The notes under the pieces: generated by a model
What the model saw: only the letters and a program-made list of their open reading frames with translations
Told to the model about the DNA's origin: nothing
The model's database searches: none
NCBI GenBank assembly: GCA_963082975.1
Contig: OY720344.1
Location: 86,366,107 to 86,430,106, forward strand
DNA: 64,000 bases
From: Labia minor
Lineage: Eukaryota > Arthropoda > Insecta > Dermaptera > Spongiphoridae
Direction: 5' to 3'
Translations under genes and position numbers: made by a program
In this document: positions 55,785 to 64,000 of the stretch, in pieces
Position numbering within the stretch: the stretch's first letter is position 1
Layout of the letters: the number at the start of each line of letters is the position of its first letter

Positions 55785-56800
55785 TAAAATAACGTTTTTC
55801 CAATGGACTGAAAAGAATAAAATAATTTTTCTATAAGCCTGACAAAGTTTACGGATGAATTGCTTCATATTCAACGAAAAACGTTGGGTGCATTTAGTTT
55901 TATTTATTCACATGAAAAATCAAGTCAAATTTTTATAAAAATTTTATTAAACACATAAACTGACAATTTTTAAGAGCTAAGAAATTAATTTTTTATTATT
56001 GTTCACTTTAATATACTTATATCAAATTATGTAATAATATTTAAAAGAATTTTTATTAAATTTACATAATATTAATCAAATCCAATGATTAACCCTATTT
56101 CTTCTAATATAGAGAAATAGGGTTACTTGTTAATGAAGTGTTTTAGTGTGATATGAATATATATATATATATAAATTATAGCTCTATAAAGGAATTTAAT
56201 TGTATAGAAATCAAATGAAAACTAAAAGCGCCCAACGTTTTTAGTGCAATTTTAATTTGATAAATTTATTTAATATAACAAGAAAAATAGAAAATATGAA
56301 GTTATACGAAAATTTGCACAAATTGAATAAAATAAAAAAATTTATTAATCTTCTAAAATCGATTTTATGTATTTATGTTAAGTAAATGTTATTATTGAAT
56401 AATAATTATTATATTATATCTATAAATAAATAATTTTTATTAATATAAGATTTTATAAATGTATATACGATATTGTACTCATTTTGTCTTCATAAAAAAA
56501 GGTTATTGCTTTGTTTGTTTTTTCTCGGGGACATATATAAAAAAAAGGATCTTTTCTCTATGCCATGTGAGTAAAAAAACCATCTTCATTGGCGCTACAA
56601 ATTATCAATAAGAATCCATCATTAATTTCATTGATATAAAATATTTTTAATTACTTTCAAAATGAAAATCTATCTTGAAATTAATATTTATGCTTCAGAA
56701 ACCGTAGAAAAAAAATTAATCGGAGCAATACAAAAAAAAATTAAAAATTATTTTGAATTTCTTTCAAAATGAAAACCAACTCAATATTTATCCATCAGAT
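55785..56800 (-). repeat. Dispersed repeat family X, copy 3
   Basis: Inverse of copy 1: X3 at 55785-55905, X2 at about 56235-56400 and X1 at about 56430-56800. A ~315 bp segment (55906-56220) bounded by TTGGGTGCATTTAGTTTT and AAAACTAAAAGCGCCCAACG, i.e. inverted words, lies between X3 and X2. Confidence 0.82.
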
Positions 56801-57017
56801 AGCGTGAATGCAAATTCAAATATTAAATCAAATTATCGTTAATTATATTAAAATTAATTAATTATAATTCAATGACAGAGAAAAAGACATGATGCGAACA
56901 TGATAAAAACGTTATAAAAACTATTCTAATTTTGACATTTCAGCATTTAGACAATTAATTTCAAATATAATCTCATTATAGGTATATTTAAATGATAGAT
57001 AAGTAGAAGTCGCCTAC

Positions 57018-57337
57018 CTTCGCATGTAGTGATATTTGCAGACAACTACGATGACAATAATATTTGTAGAAGCGGCGAGGACAAAGAGGGGCGCATAAAA
57101 TCCAATTAGAAGCTGGCTTTCCAGTTGATCATATTTCATAAGTCTAGCACGAAATTCTGACAATTCCTTTTCCGGTTGCCAATTGGCATAGGTTGACATC
57201 GATGACATGGTCCAAGTGAAATTCATCCCCACATCACCATCCCCACCATTATCTATATTATTTACCCCATCAATGGTGTTGTCAAATTCTGTAGGACTAG
57301 TCACTAATGCTAATGAATGATTAACATCCCATGACAT
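57018..57337 (-). CDS. First coding exon of a class A GPCR
   Basis: The minus-strand ATG at 57337 (MSWDVNHSLALVTSP) is the first in-frame ATG after an upstream stop. It opens about 107 codons, ending at a splice donor CGAAG|GTAGGC with the GT at 57017-57016. The N-terminal ~70 residues are polar and extracellular in character, with N-glycosylation sequons NHS and NFT. Residues ~75-98 form the first transmembrane helix (LLIGFYAPLFVLAASTNIIV), whose Asn in STN fits the conserved N1.50 of rhodopsin-like receptors. It ends in the basic first intracellular turn CKYHYMRR. The layout (long N-terminus, TM1, intron after TM1) is usual for neuropeptide receptors. The peptide ligand cannot be deduced from this exon; remaining exons lie to the left on the minus strand or outside the window and I did not find them here. 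Confidence 0.75.
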
Positions 57338-57529
57338 GATGAATTGATTTATATTCAAGATTGGACAGCGATTTATTTATATTTAAAAAAAAAATTAAAA
57401 AAGAATTTAAGAGAGAATACAGAGTTTATGCTATAATTATTATCATTATTATTATTAATATTATTATTATTGTTAATATTTTAAAAGATAAGTGAATGAA
57501 TGATAGATGGGTTTGGTTTATCAAGTTTA

Positions 57530-57640
57530 CTTGGATAAAGCGCGTCGACGACTGACAGAACGCGCAGACCAGAGAAACGCGCTTGCTCTCCCACTCCCTT
57601 CTTCCCTCTCCCCCTCTCACTTTCAGGAGGGATGGTTTGA
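57530..57640 (-). promoter_or_regulatory. G+C-rich upstream region, possible promoter/5' UTR of the receptor
   Basis: About 200-300 bp upstream of the receptor exon is an island of G+C-rich sequence, unusual for the window. On the minus strand it contains CTGTCAGTCGTCGACGCG. TCAGTC matches the arthropod initiator consensus, with the A at 57553. No TATA box at the right distance was identified. Inference from position and consensus only. Confidence 0.3.
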
Positions 57641-57724
57641 AAAGAAGGGGTGGCTACCATATTTTAATACCTTTCCGGTACCAATTGTCTATTCAATGAC
57701 TAATTGAAAGAAAAAAGTATCGTT

Positions 57725-58009
57725 AATCATTATTCAGTATAAAAAGATTTATTTATTATTTCCCTGACAATCACGTATTATCAAATAAACAAACATTGAT
57801 AAACAATACATAAGATAACCCATTTGTGTAAATATGTGTATTTCAAACAATGCCTAAATTATTTATCTTATTATTTATTCTCGAATATGTATATATTTAT
57901 TGCATATTTATAACACTAATTAGTGACGATCTCGGTCGGTTCTTATGTGACGTCATCATTTTGAAGATAGCAATGTTGAAATATTGAAATGAAAATATTA
58001 TATTAGTCA
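57725..58009. other. AT-rich spacer
   Basis: No gene; ATTTATTATT-type sequence. Confidence 0.5.
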
Positions 58010-58010
58010 G

Positions 58011-58800
58011 GGTAGGCGGAAACGGGCATGCAACGCATGCGGTGCATGTGGGCGCCTCGTCGAAGGGGGCGCCATCACGAGATGCGGATATATACTATAA
58101 TTTTATTAAAATATAGAATTTATAGAATACTTAATAAATTATAATAAATAATCTAACTTAACTATGAATACATAGTCATAAAATACATAATTTGTTTGTA
58201 ATGTGATATCAGTAGATACCACACTTAATTTTAATTTATCATCTTGGTAATTATTTCTAGGGTTTGTCGGGTTTTGTAAACCCGGGTTTAAAACCCGGTT
58301 CTCGACTCGAAATTTCAAACACGAAACCCGACTTTAAAAGCCCGGGTTTCGAGCTTAAAAATTGTTTATTTATTTATTGATATACGAGTGATTTTCAAAC
58401 TGAGTCGCGCCGTCAAAAGGGAGCCGCTAAAAAATTTTCTATGTACTTGAAATTTTTGATTCTAAAACTTTTTTCCAATTTGTCAAGAGAGTAAAAATTT
58501 ATATAAAGAGAGCCTCGGAAAAAACCGATTATTTAGGGATCCGCAAACCAGAAAGTTTGGGAACGATAAAAGGTATCTTTTATCATTGCTTTTTATATTT
58601 ATAAAAAAAAATTTCTTTTGTATTTTTATACTTTTTATGTTTTTTATATTAATAAAATGTTGTATTTTGTTTTTTAGTTAATATTGTATGTTAAATTCAC
58701 GAAATATAATTACAACCTCAACCTATAAAAACTAAAGTCAGAAACTGTTAAAAAAGTTTTAAAATAATAGGGGGCGCTAGGATAAAAATTGCATGCGGGT
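58011..58800. mobile_element. Nested cluster of degenerate hAT-like MITEs
   Basis: CAGGGTAGGCGGAAACGGGC and GAAGGGGGCGCCATCAC (58011-58076), with TAGGGGGCGCTAGGAT (58768-58784), look like G+C-rich ends of one hAT-like element. Inside lie a palindromic block with AAACCCGGGTTTAAAACCCGG (58279-58300) and CCCGGGTTTCGAGC (58341), and a separate piece from GATTTTCAAACTGAGTCGCG (58391) to CCAGAAAGTTTGGGAACG (58548-58565), typical hAT-end words. None has intact ends with a target duplication. Confidence 0.55.
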
Positions 58801-58935
58801 ATTTTTATTTAGGGATTTTTTTATTTAGGGATATTTTTTTATTTAGGGATTTATTCTTTTATAGGGATATTTTACTTAGAGATTTTTGCATTTATATATA
58901 GGGACTTTTTTCAGGGATTATTTCTTAGGGATTTT
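58795..58935. repeat. Short tandem array of TTTAGGGAT-type units
   Basis: TTTATTTAGGGATTTTT recurs with spacing of about 15-25 bp, giving seven or eight degenerate units (TTTAGGGAT, ATAGGGATA, TCTTAGGGATTTTT). Local minisatellite. Confidence 0.75.
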
Positions 58936-59090
58936 TACATGGTTTCATTATTATCATTATTATTATATTAATTTAAAATTCAAATTAATTTAAAAAAAAT
59001 GATAAATTTATTTTTGGTATGAATGTTTAATTTTTTTTAAGTAAAATTCTGATAATTTAAAAACAACCGACAAGTCCGTAATACGAATGC

Positions 59091-59406
59091 AGGTCAATAA
59101 GTCCGTGACTTTTTGAATAAAACACAGGTTTTTGGATAAAAAAATTATTTTACTTTTCAAAGTGGTCTCTTTTAAACTCTATACATTTGGTCCAACGTTT
59201 CTCCAATAATTTTTTATCCCTTTCAAAAAATAAGATTTGTTGAGGACATCAAAATAGATTTGTTTGTGAGATGATTTCATCATTGGAGTCAAATCTGTTT
59301 TCGCCGAGCTATTTCTTCAGATTTGGAAACAAGAAAAAATCACTAAATGTGTTGCCATTTCATTTAAGAGACGGGAAATTCAAAAAGTCACCGACTTATT
59401 GACATG
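59091..59406 (-). mobile_element. Deleted mariner with transposase C-terminus
   Basis: The inverted ends are CAGGTCAATAAGTCCGTGACTTTTTG-like at the left and CAAAAAGTCACCGACTTATTGACATG-like at the right (first 20 or so bases match). On the minus strand the interior can be read as a decayed mariner transposase tail: DFFLFPNLK, NRFDSNDEII and KRWTKCIEFKRD. The catalytic DDD positions are deleted. About 316 bp in total. Confidence 0.82.
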
Positions 59407-59409
59407 TAC

Positions 59410-60005
59410 TCGTAGATGTATAATAGTAAAAAATACTTTTAATCAAATGTTGCTGTGTGTAATACAGGCAGATAAAATGGGACCTTTTTCAATTATAAAT
59501 ATAAAAAAATAACCCATAAATTTTTTACAATTCTCTTTTTCCTCGATTGCTATTCATTTAATTTTGTCAATATTCTTATTATTGTACACAATCCCTTTTT
59601 CTTTTACTTTCCAAGCGCCACGAATGCAGTGAAGAGGAAAAATAATACAATCCTGCTAAAATACCATCTGGATACACTAGTATACACTTTTAGAGTGGGA
59701 ATATTTGAGTATTTTTTTTTTCTCTGAAGTTTAATTTTACTTTTTTACAAACGTTTGAAATGAAGAGTAAAGAAAATCTTTAATATATGTTATACTATTA
59801 GTTAAATGATTAATTAATTAATTAATTGACTGACAGTATAATTAGTATATATTTTTCTATTTTCTTTTTCTCCTCTATTTTAATTAGATGTAAGATTTTG
59901 TTCAATACAGCTGTTAATTGATTGAGGGTTGGACAAAAAGGTAATTTCTCTTCTCCACCAAAACTTAAATCATGAATCATCAACCACATTACGGGGAGAT
60001 TAGGT
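59410..60005. other. AT-rich spacer
   Basis: No gene. T-rich tracts and an (AATT)n patch at 59812-59828. Confidence 0.5.
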
Positions 60006-60275
60006 CAAATAAAATAGGGAATTAAAATTACGAACTTGGAATGTACGTAGCTTATAGAAGCCAGATTCAACAGAAAACTTAGTAAAGGAAATTGAAAAAT
60101 ATTATTTAACTTCTGGTTGCAAGACCGAGGACGCGGTAATTAGGCAGGCAATGTAGGAAGGGACGTCAGTGTGATGGGAGAAAGTTGGAACGGTGTGGCT
60201 CCAACTCAGGATAGGGATACTTGGAGGAATTTGGTTGCTGCGGAATTTTCGAGAGCCACCAAGATAGATAGAGAT
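60006..60275 (+). pseudogene. LINE with endonuclease start fused to 3' end
   Basis: Around 60025-60065 the bases encode ITNLECT/RSLYR-like words of the LINE endonuclease start (normally 'TWNVRSL'). From 60121 the LINE 3' end follows: GRDVSVMGE, TQDRDTWRNLVAA, then AGATAGATAGAGATA. Nearly the whole ORF2 has been deleted between them. Confidence 0.65.
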
Positions 60276-60450
60276 ATGAAATGAAATAACCTTCAATTGT
60301 CCAGTTTTTGAATTGTTTTATCCAATAATTGGATAAATGGTTTCCAATTATTTTTTATATGCATTTAATTGTTAATGAATTATATACATAATAAAATAAA
60401 TAATTAAAAAAAAATTAAGTTACAGTGTTTTATTTATAAATGCACTAAAA

Positions 60451-60844
60451 CAGGGGTGGCCAATCCGCGGCCCGCCGTAAACATTTTTGCGGCCCGCGAG
60501 ATTCATCACACTTTTATATTCTGCGCCCTAATGAAACAAATATCGCACTAGTGAAATAAATATGATTTCATTTTTTTTATTTCGTTGTTTCTTTTTTTAT
60601 TTTTAGTATTATATATTTTTTACAATGTGCATTCAGTATCATCATTATTATTATATTATATATGTTTATATGTAAAAATAATAATAAACATAATAAAAAT
60701 TCATTATTTTTCAATTTGTCACACCAAACAATATCTATAATGGGTCTAAATCTAATATGGGTATGTATAATTGTATATGCGGCCCGCGAAGTTATGATGC
60801 ATTTCCAAAGTGGCCCGCAAGATCATTTGGGTTGGCCACCTCTG
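60451..60844. mobile_element. hAT MITE with perfect 8 bp target duplication
   Basis: The left end CAGGGGTGGCCAATCCGCGG and right end GGGTTGGCCACCTCTG are inverted repeats. CACTAAAA flanks both sides (60443-60450 and 60845-60852). Subterminal GCGGCCCGCGA blocks repeat inside both ends (60493-60502 and 60780-60790). The frame 60662-60850 is inside it and not a gene. Confidence 0.93.
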
Positions 60845-60852
60845 CACTAAAA

Positions 60853-61533
60853 ACTAGAAAATAATTTTTCTCTTAGCCTCAATAAATATATTCTTCTTCA
60901 TGGGTTCTACAAGGGTCCGCCTACTTAGCATTTCAACAACAATGGTCTAGATTCTTTGAATAAAGAGCCTAATTAAAATGAATTAGTTAATTAATTATAG
61001 GGATCTCTCAAATAAAACGCTTGCATTCAAATTAAAAATGATGATAAAATTAAAAATTAAAATTTAAAAATGAATTAAAATTTAATTTTTAATAATTAAT
61101 GAATACAAAAATAAGAGTCTCTGATCATCAATAACAAAAATAATTCTTTGATTAGTTTAGTATACAGAACCAATTTTGAAAAACTTTTTCTCTTTTTTAT
61201 CATTTATATAAGATTTATATATATAATAAATTAAAATAAATAAAGTTTCATAAAGTTTTAAAAAAATAATTTTAAACTTTTAGGTTATTTTTATTTTACA
61301 GATTAAATATCTCATGCGAGAAATACTCGTACTTGAGCTATGGTGTAAGCTTTCCTAAAAAATTTAATTTTAATTAGTCATCATTTTTACTGCGTTAATT
61401 AATTATTAAATTATTTTATATAAAAAAGTTTTTTTTATTAACTTTGTCTAATTATTTTTCAAAATTATAAAAAAAAAATATGAAAATGGAAAAATGGCTC
61501 AAATATCTCCACTCTCTATAAATATTTAATTAA

Positions 61534-61572
<39 letters not shown>
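60853..61572. other. AT-rich spacer with TA microsatellite
   Basis: TA run at about 61539-61573. No gene seen. Confidence 0.6.
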
Positions 61573-61577
<5 letters not shown>

Positions 61578-61830
61578 GTTTAAATTTTCGTGAATTTTAT
61601 TATTGCTGTGGAGCTCCGAAGAATCCTGGGCACTATCCACTATCACTGAAACTGACACACGTCTGCACTTGACAACAGCCCGAGGCTGAGTCATACGTGA
61701 TGATATCCCGGATAAATCTGCTAATAATTGTAATATACATATAAATTCTTTAAGAAGGGAAATAGAACCAACTGCAATAACTACAGGGGAATATCTCTTT
61801 TTACGACATCTTATAAGATTATATATATAT
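61573..61830 (+). repeat. Penelope-like/LINE composite fragment
   Basis: GTTGGTTTAAATTTTCGTGAATTTTATTATT (61575) and TACGTGATGATATCCCGGATAAATCTG (61696) match the two flanks of the hairpin at 63118-63275. It is followed by AATAATTGTAATATACAT...TTTAAGAAGGGAAATAGAACC, which matches the start of the LINE remnant at 19357-19415. Confidence 0.65.
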
Positions 61831-62484
61831 ATATATAGGTAGATTAGTAAGTATTTGTTCTAATATCTACAAAACATAATTTGTCCAAAATAATTCAAAT
61901 TTTGTAGAATAGCAAGAAATACCAAAAAAATATTGACTAATGATTTTCAAAGAAATTCGAAATCCAATTATCAATTTCTGTTCCAAAATAAAAATTTTAA
62001 AAATGTCCTAATTTTAAGTACCATAATTTTGTGAATTAATTATTAAAATTAATTCAAATATTAATAATTTAAATTTAATAATCGTGAAATGTGAACCACT
62101 GCTTACTTCTCAGTTGTTGATTGAATGTAATGATATTTAAATTAAAAATTAATATTGAATACTATTATTAATCATGTGGTGCAAAGTAGAAATGATATAG
62201 GTATATAATTTTGTTATATAATTTTTTAAGAAAAAGGAAACACAAAATGTTATCATAAAATGAATATTTTGGAGCATAATAAACATCTAATTCAATAACT
62301 TTACAATTAACTTGAAGGAACACCCATTTCTCTAATTATGCGAAAACGTATTACTTTAATTCAAGTCATATCTCCCCACTCGTTTCAAATCCAATCACAT
62401 ACTTAGTATTAAGAAATATTATTAACAATATACAAAATTAAACTAAACATATTTATTAGTAGTAATTTTATATATATATATATA
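61831..62484. other. AT-rich spacer
   Basis: No gene or element recognised. Confidence 0.55.
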
Positions 62485-63092
62485 CACCTATCCCCCGATT
62501 TACACGGTAGATACGTTCCTGAGAAAAACGTGTAAATCGAAAATTGAAAATTTTCAAGTCAAAACCGTGTAAATCGAAAAGGTTGCAGAAAATACATAAT
62601 TTTGCTATTTAATGGTTGTGATTTTTTTCAATAATTTTAGGTGTACACAGAAATAAAAATAAAATGCATTGACAAGTTAAAATATGTAATATATTACGGA
62701 AACACTGTTTTTTTATTTAATTACAATACATTAAACAGAAGAACAAAAAATAAAACCAAAGGTATTTTATTATTCTTCATCACTATCAGAAATTACTCTC
62801 ATTCTTTTTTTCGGAATCGAAGGTTGGAAATATAGAAAATTAAATCTTTCTGAAACTGTGAAACTTTCACTCAATTACAATTTTCCGTAGATAAAACTTT
62901 AATTTTATGCGAAGAAATACAGACACAGTGTGCATGTGCAGCAAGTCAGCTCATAAGCTCGAGATTCCCCATGAGATGTGTACACAGTAGTATTTAGTAG
63001 AGTGCGATAAAAACAAAAAAAAAACTTATTTGGAAAACCGTGTAAAAGCGAAAACGTGTAAAACAAGTACCGTGTAAATCGGGGGATAGCTG
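62485..63092 (-). mobile_element. Tigger/pogo-like non-autonomous element
   Basis: The inverted ends are CACCTATCCCCCGATTTACA(CGGT) at the left and (ACCG)TGTAAATCGGGGGATAGCTG at the right. 21 consecutive bases pair perfectly and TA flanks both sides. The TCCCCCGATTTACACGG type end and GTTCCTGAG subterminal word resemble pogo/Tigger elements. On the minus strand a short frame ending at 62770 reads SIPKKRMRVISDSDEE, a basic patch plus acidic tail, probably the last codons of the parental transposase or host-derived ORF. Confidence 0.82.
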
Positions 63093-63117
63093 TATATATA
63101 TATATATATATATTATA

Positions 63118-63275
63118 TGTTGGTTTAGATTTCAGTGAATTTTATTATTATTATATCACGTATTTTCGTGAGATTGTTTTCTCGGACCACTTGAAAATGG
63201 CTCCAAAATGGGTGCCGAAACGTCGAGAAAACAATCTCATAAAAATACGTGATTATATCCCGTATAAATCTGATA
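63118..63275 (+). repeat. Hairpin repeat with hammerhead-like core, Penelope-like
   Basis: Arms at 63156-63184 and 63224-63252 pair in 27 of 29 positions (TCACGTATTTT...TTGTTTTCTCG). The 39 nt between them contain an internal stem GGCTCC/GGGTGCC followed by GAAACGT. This order recalls the hammerhead ribozyme motifs described in Penelope-like element terminal repeats. The CTGATGA box is not intact (CTTGAAAA), so catalytic activity is doubtful. Confidence 0.45.
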
Positions 63276-63531
63276 TTAATAAATATTATTATATATATAT
63301 TAAATATTATTTTGTCATTTGATTTGTTTTTTCATAATTTTTTTTATTTGTGTTCGTTCTATAAATGTATTGGATTAATCATTGGTAATATTTTAAAATA
63401 TTTTAGTATACATATTATATATATATATATATAAAGTTTATATATTGGCATTAATCTTGTTTTGATAAATTATAAAAGGTATTCCATAAAATCAGATAAA
63501 TTTATTCAGTCAGGAATACACTTGCAATTGC

Positions 63532-63570
<39 letters not shown>

Positions 63571-64000
63571 TTGTATATATTGATTGTTGTTGTATGTATA
63601 TAGGTAACTAAACTATATATAGAAGAAATATCCTTCCAACACATCAAAGACTTTTATCGCTAACAAATAATTGATTAATGGCTATCAATTGGTTTGTGGT
63701 TATAAGTACACAAATGTTTAAAAAAAATAAATTCTTGTCAGCTATTTATTTAAAATAAGGAAAAGAGAAATATAAACAAAAAGATGAAAATTCAAAAGAA
63801 TCAGAAATTGATTAGTGGTCCTTTGATTAGAAATACATTTGTAAATAAATGAAAATATATTTTCCTAATTTACAAATTCATGGAAGATGAAATATTTAAA
63901 TTTGCTTGATAAATAAAAATTGATAGACTGAAAAGATGAATTCAACTAACATATATAAAGGTAAAAAATTAATTTCAAATCAAAGAATTAGTTGATGATA
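63276..64000. other. AT-rich DNA to the window end
   Basis: TA microsatellites at about 63416-63433 and 63536-63563. No gene recognised. Confidence 0.6.

Noticed and set aside
57426..57707. ORFs on both strands upstream of the receptor exon
   Set aside because: They coincide with the G+C-rich upstream island; a promoter/5' UTR is the simpler explanation.
58795..58935. Interstitial telomere
   Set aside because: Units are irregular and spaced by T-rich sequence; not a perfect TTAGG or TTAGGG array.
60662..60850. 62-codon ORF
   Set aside because: It lies inside the hAT MITE and reads through its terminal repeat.

Overview
This window looks like nuclear DNA from an animal, most likely an arthropod. 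It is extremely AT-rich, full of TA microsatellites and poly(A)/poly(T) runs, and made almost entirely of eukaryotic mobile elements. These include LTR retrotransposons, LINEs, Tc1/mariner, hAT-like, Tigger-like and Helitron elements, tRNA-derived SINEs and possible Penelope-like ends. The only fragment that looks like an ordinary host gene is the first coding exon of a rhodopsin-class neuropeptide-type receptor (57018-57337, minus strand). The transposon mix, including a DUF4817-type transposon and LINE proteins with an 'LRWAGHVARM' tail, resembles insect genomes, perhaps Hemiptera. That assignment is inference. Nothing in the window looks bacterial: there are no operons, CRISPR arrays, rRNA or complete tRNA genes.

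Layout. 1-7291: a nearly homogeneous satellite array of 480, 502 and 583 bp monomers with higher-order block duplications; it runs off the left edge. 7292-20640: AT-rich DNA with a broken DUF4817 transposon, a complete non-autonomous Helitron (9477-10945) carrying a LINE fragment, several MITEs, one small intronless membrane-protein-like ORF (11964-12200) and a degraded LINE (19350-20610). 21052-26054: an LTR element with practically identical 714-715 bp LTRs, a tRNA-Gln-type primer site, a polypurine tract, a candidate leader intron and a single 433-residue asparagine-rich ORF, but no pol. 26840-27865: a Tc1-like transposase with one nonsense codon. 28000-32700: repeats. 32712-35429: a second gag-only LTR element with a tRNA-Pro-type primer site and a duplicated 5' end. 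36884-37638: a hAT-like element with perfect target duplications. 39113-43408: a decayed Ty3/gypsy element with most of gag and pol recognisable. 43409-47159: no gene seen. 47160-54400: a second Helitron with the same captured LINE, a SINE, a foldback element and LINE debris. 54985-55198: a long hairpin. 57018-57337: the receptor exon. 58000-63300: nested hAT, mariner, Tigger-like and Penelope-like remnants.

The genes do not form a pathway; the biology here is that of elements interacting. A Helitron family carries a LINE 3' end and is itself hit by a MITE. LTR elements have lost pol and must depend on other elements for mobility. Palindromic elements have diversified by rearrangement. The strongest candidate for something undescribed is the very young pol-less LTR element at 21052-26054, which has an ORF inside its LTR, a candidate spliced leader and an unrecognised asparagine-rich protein. 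The satellite array with gene-like monomers is second. All coordinates of repeat boundaries were read by eye and may be off by several bases.
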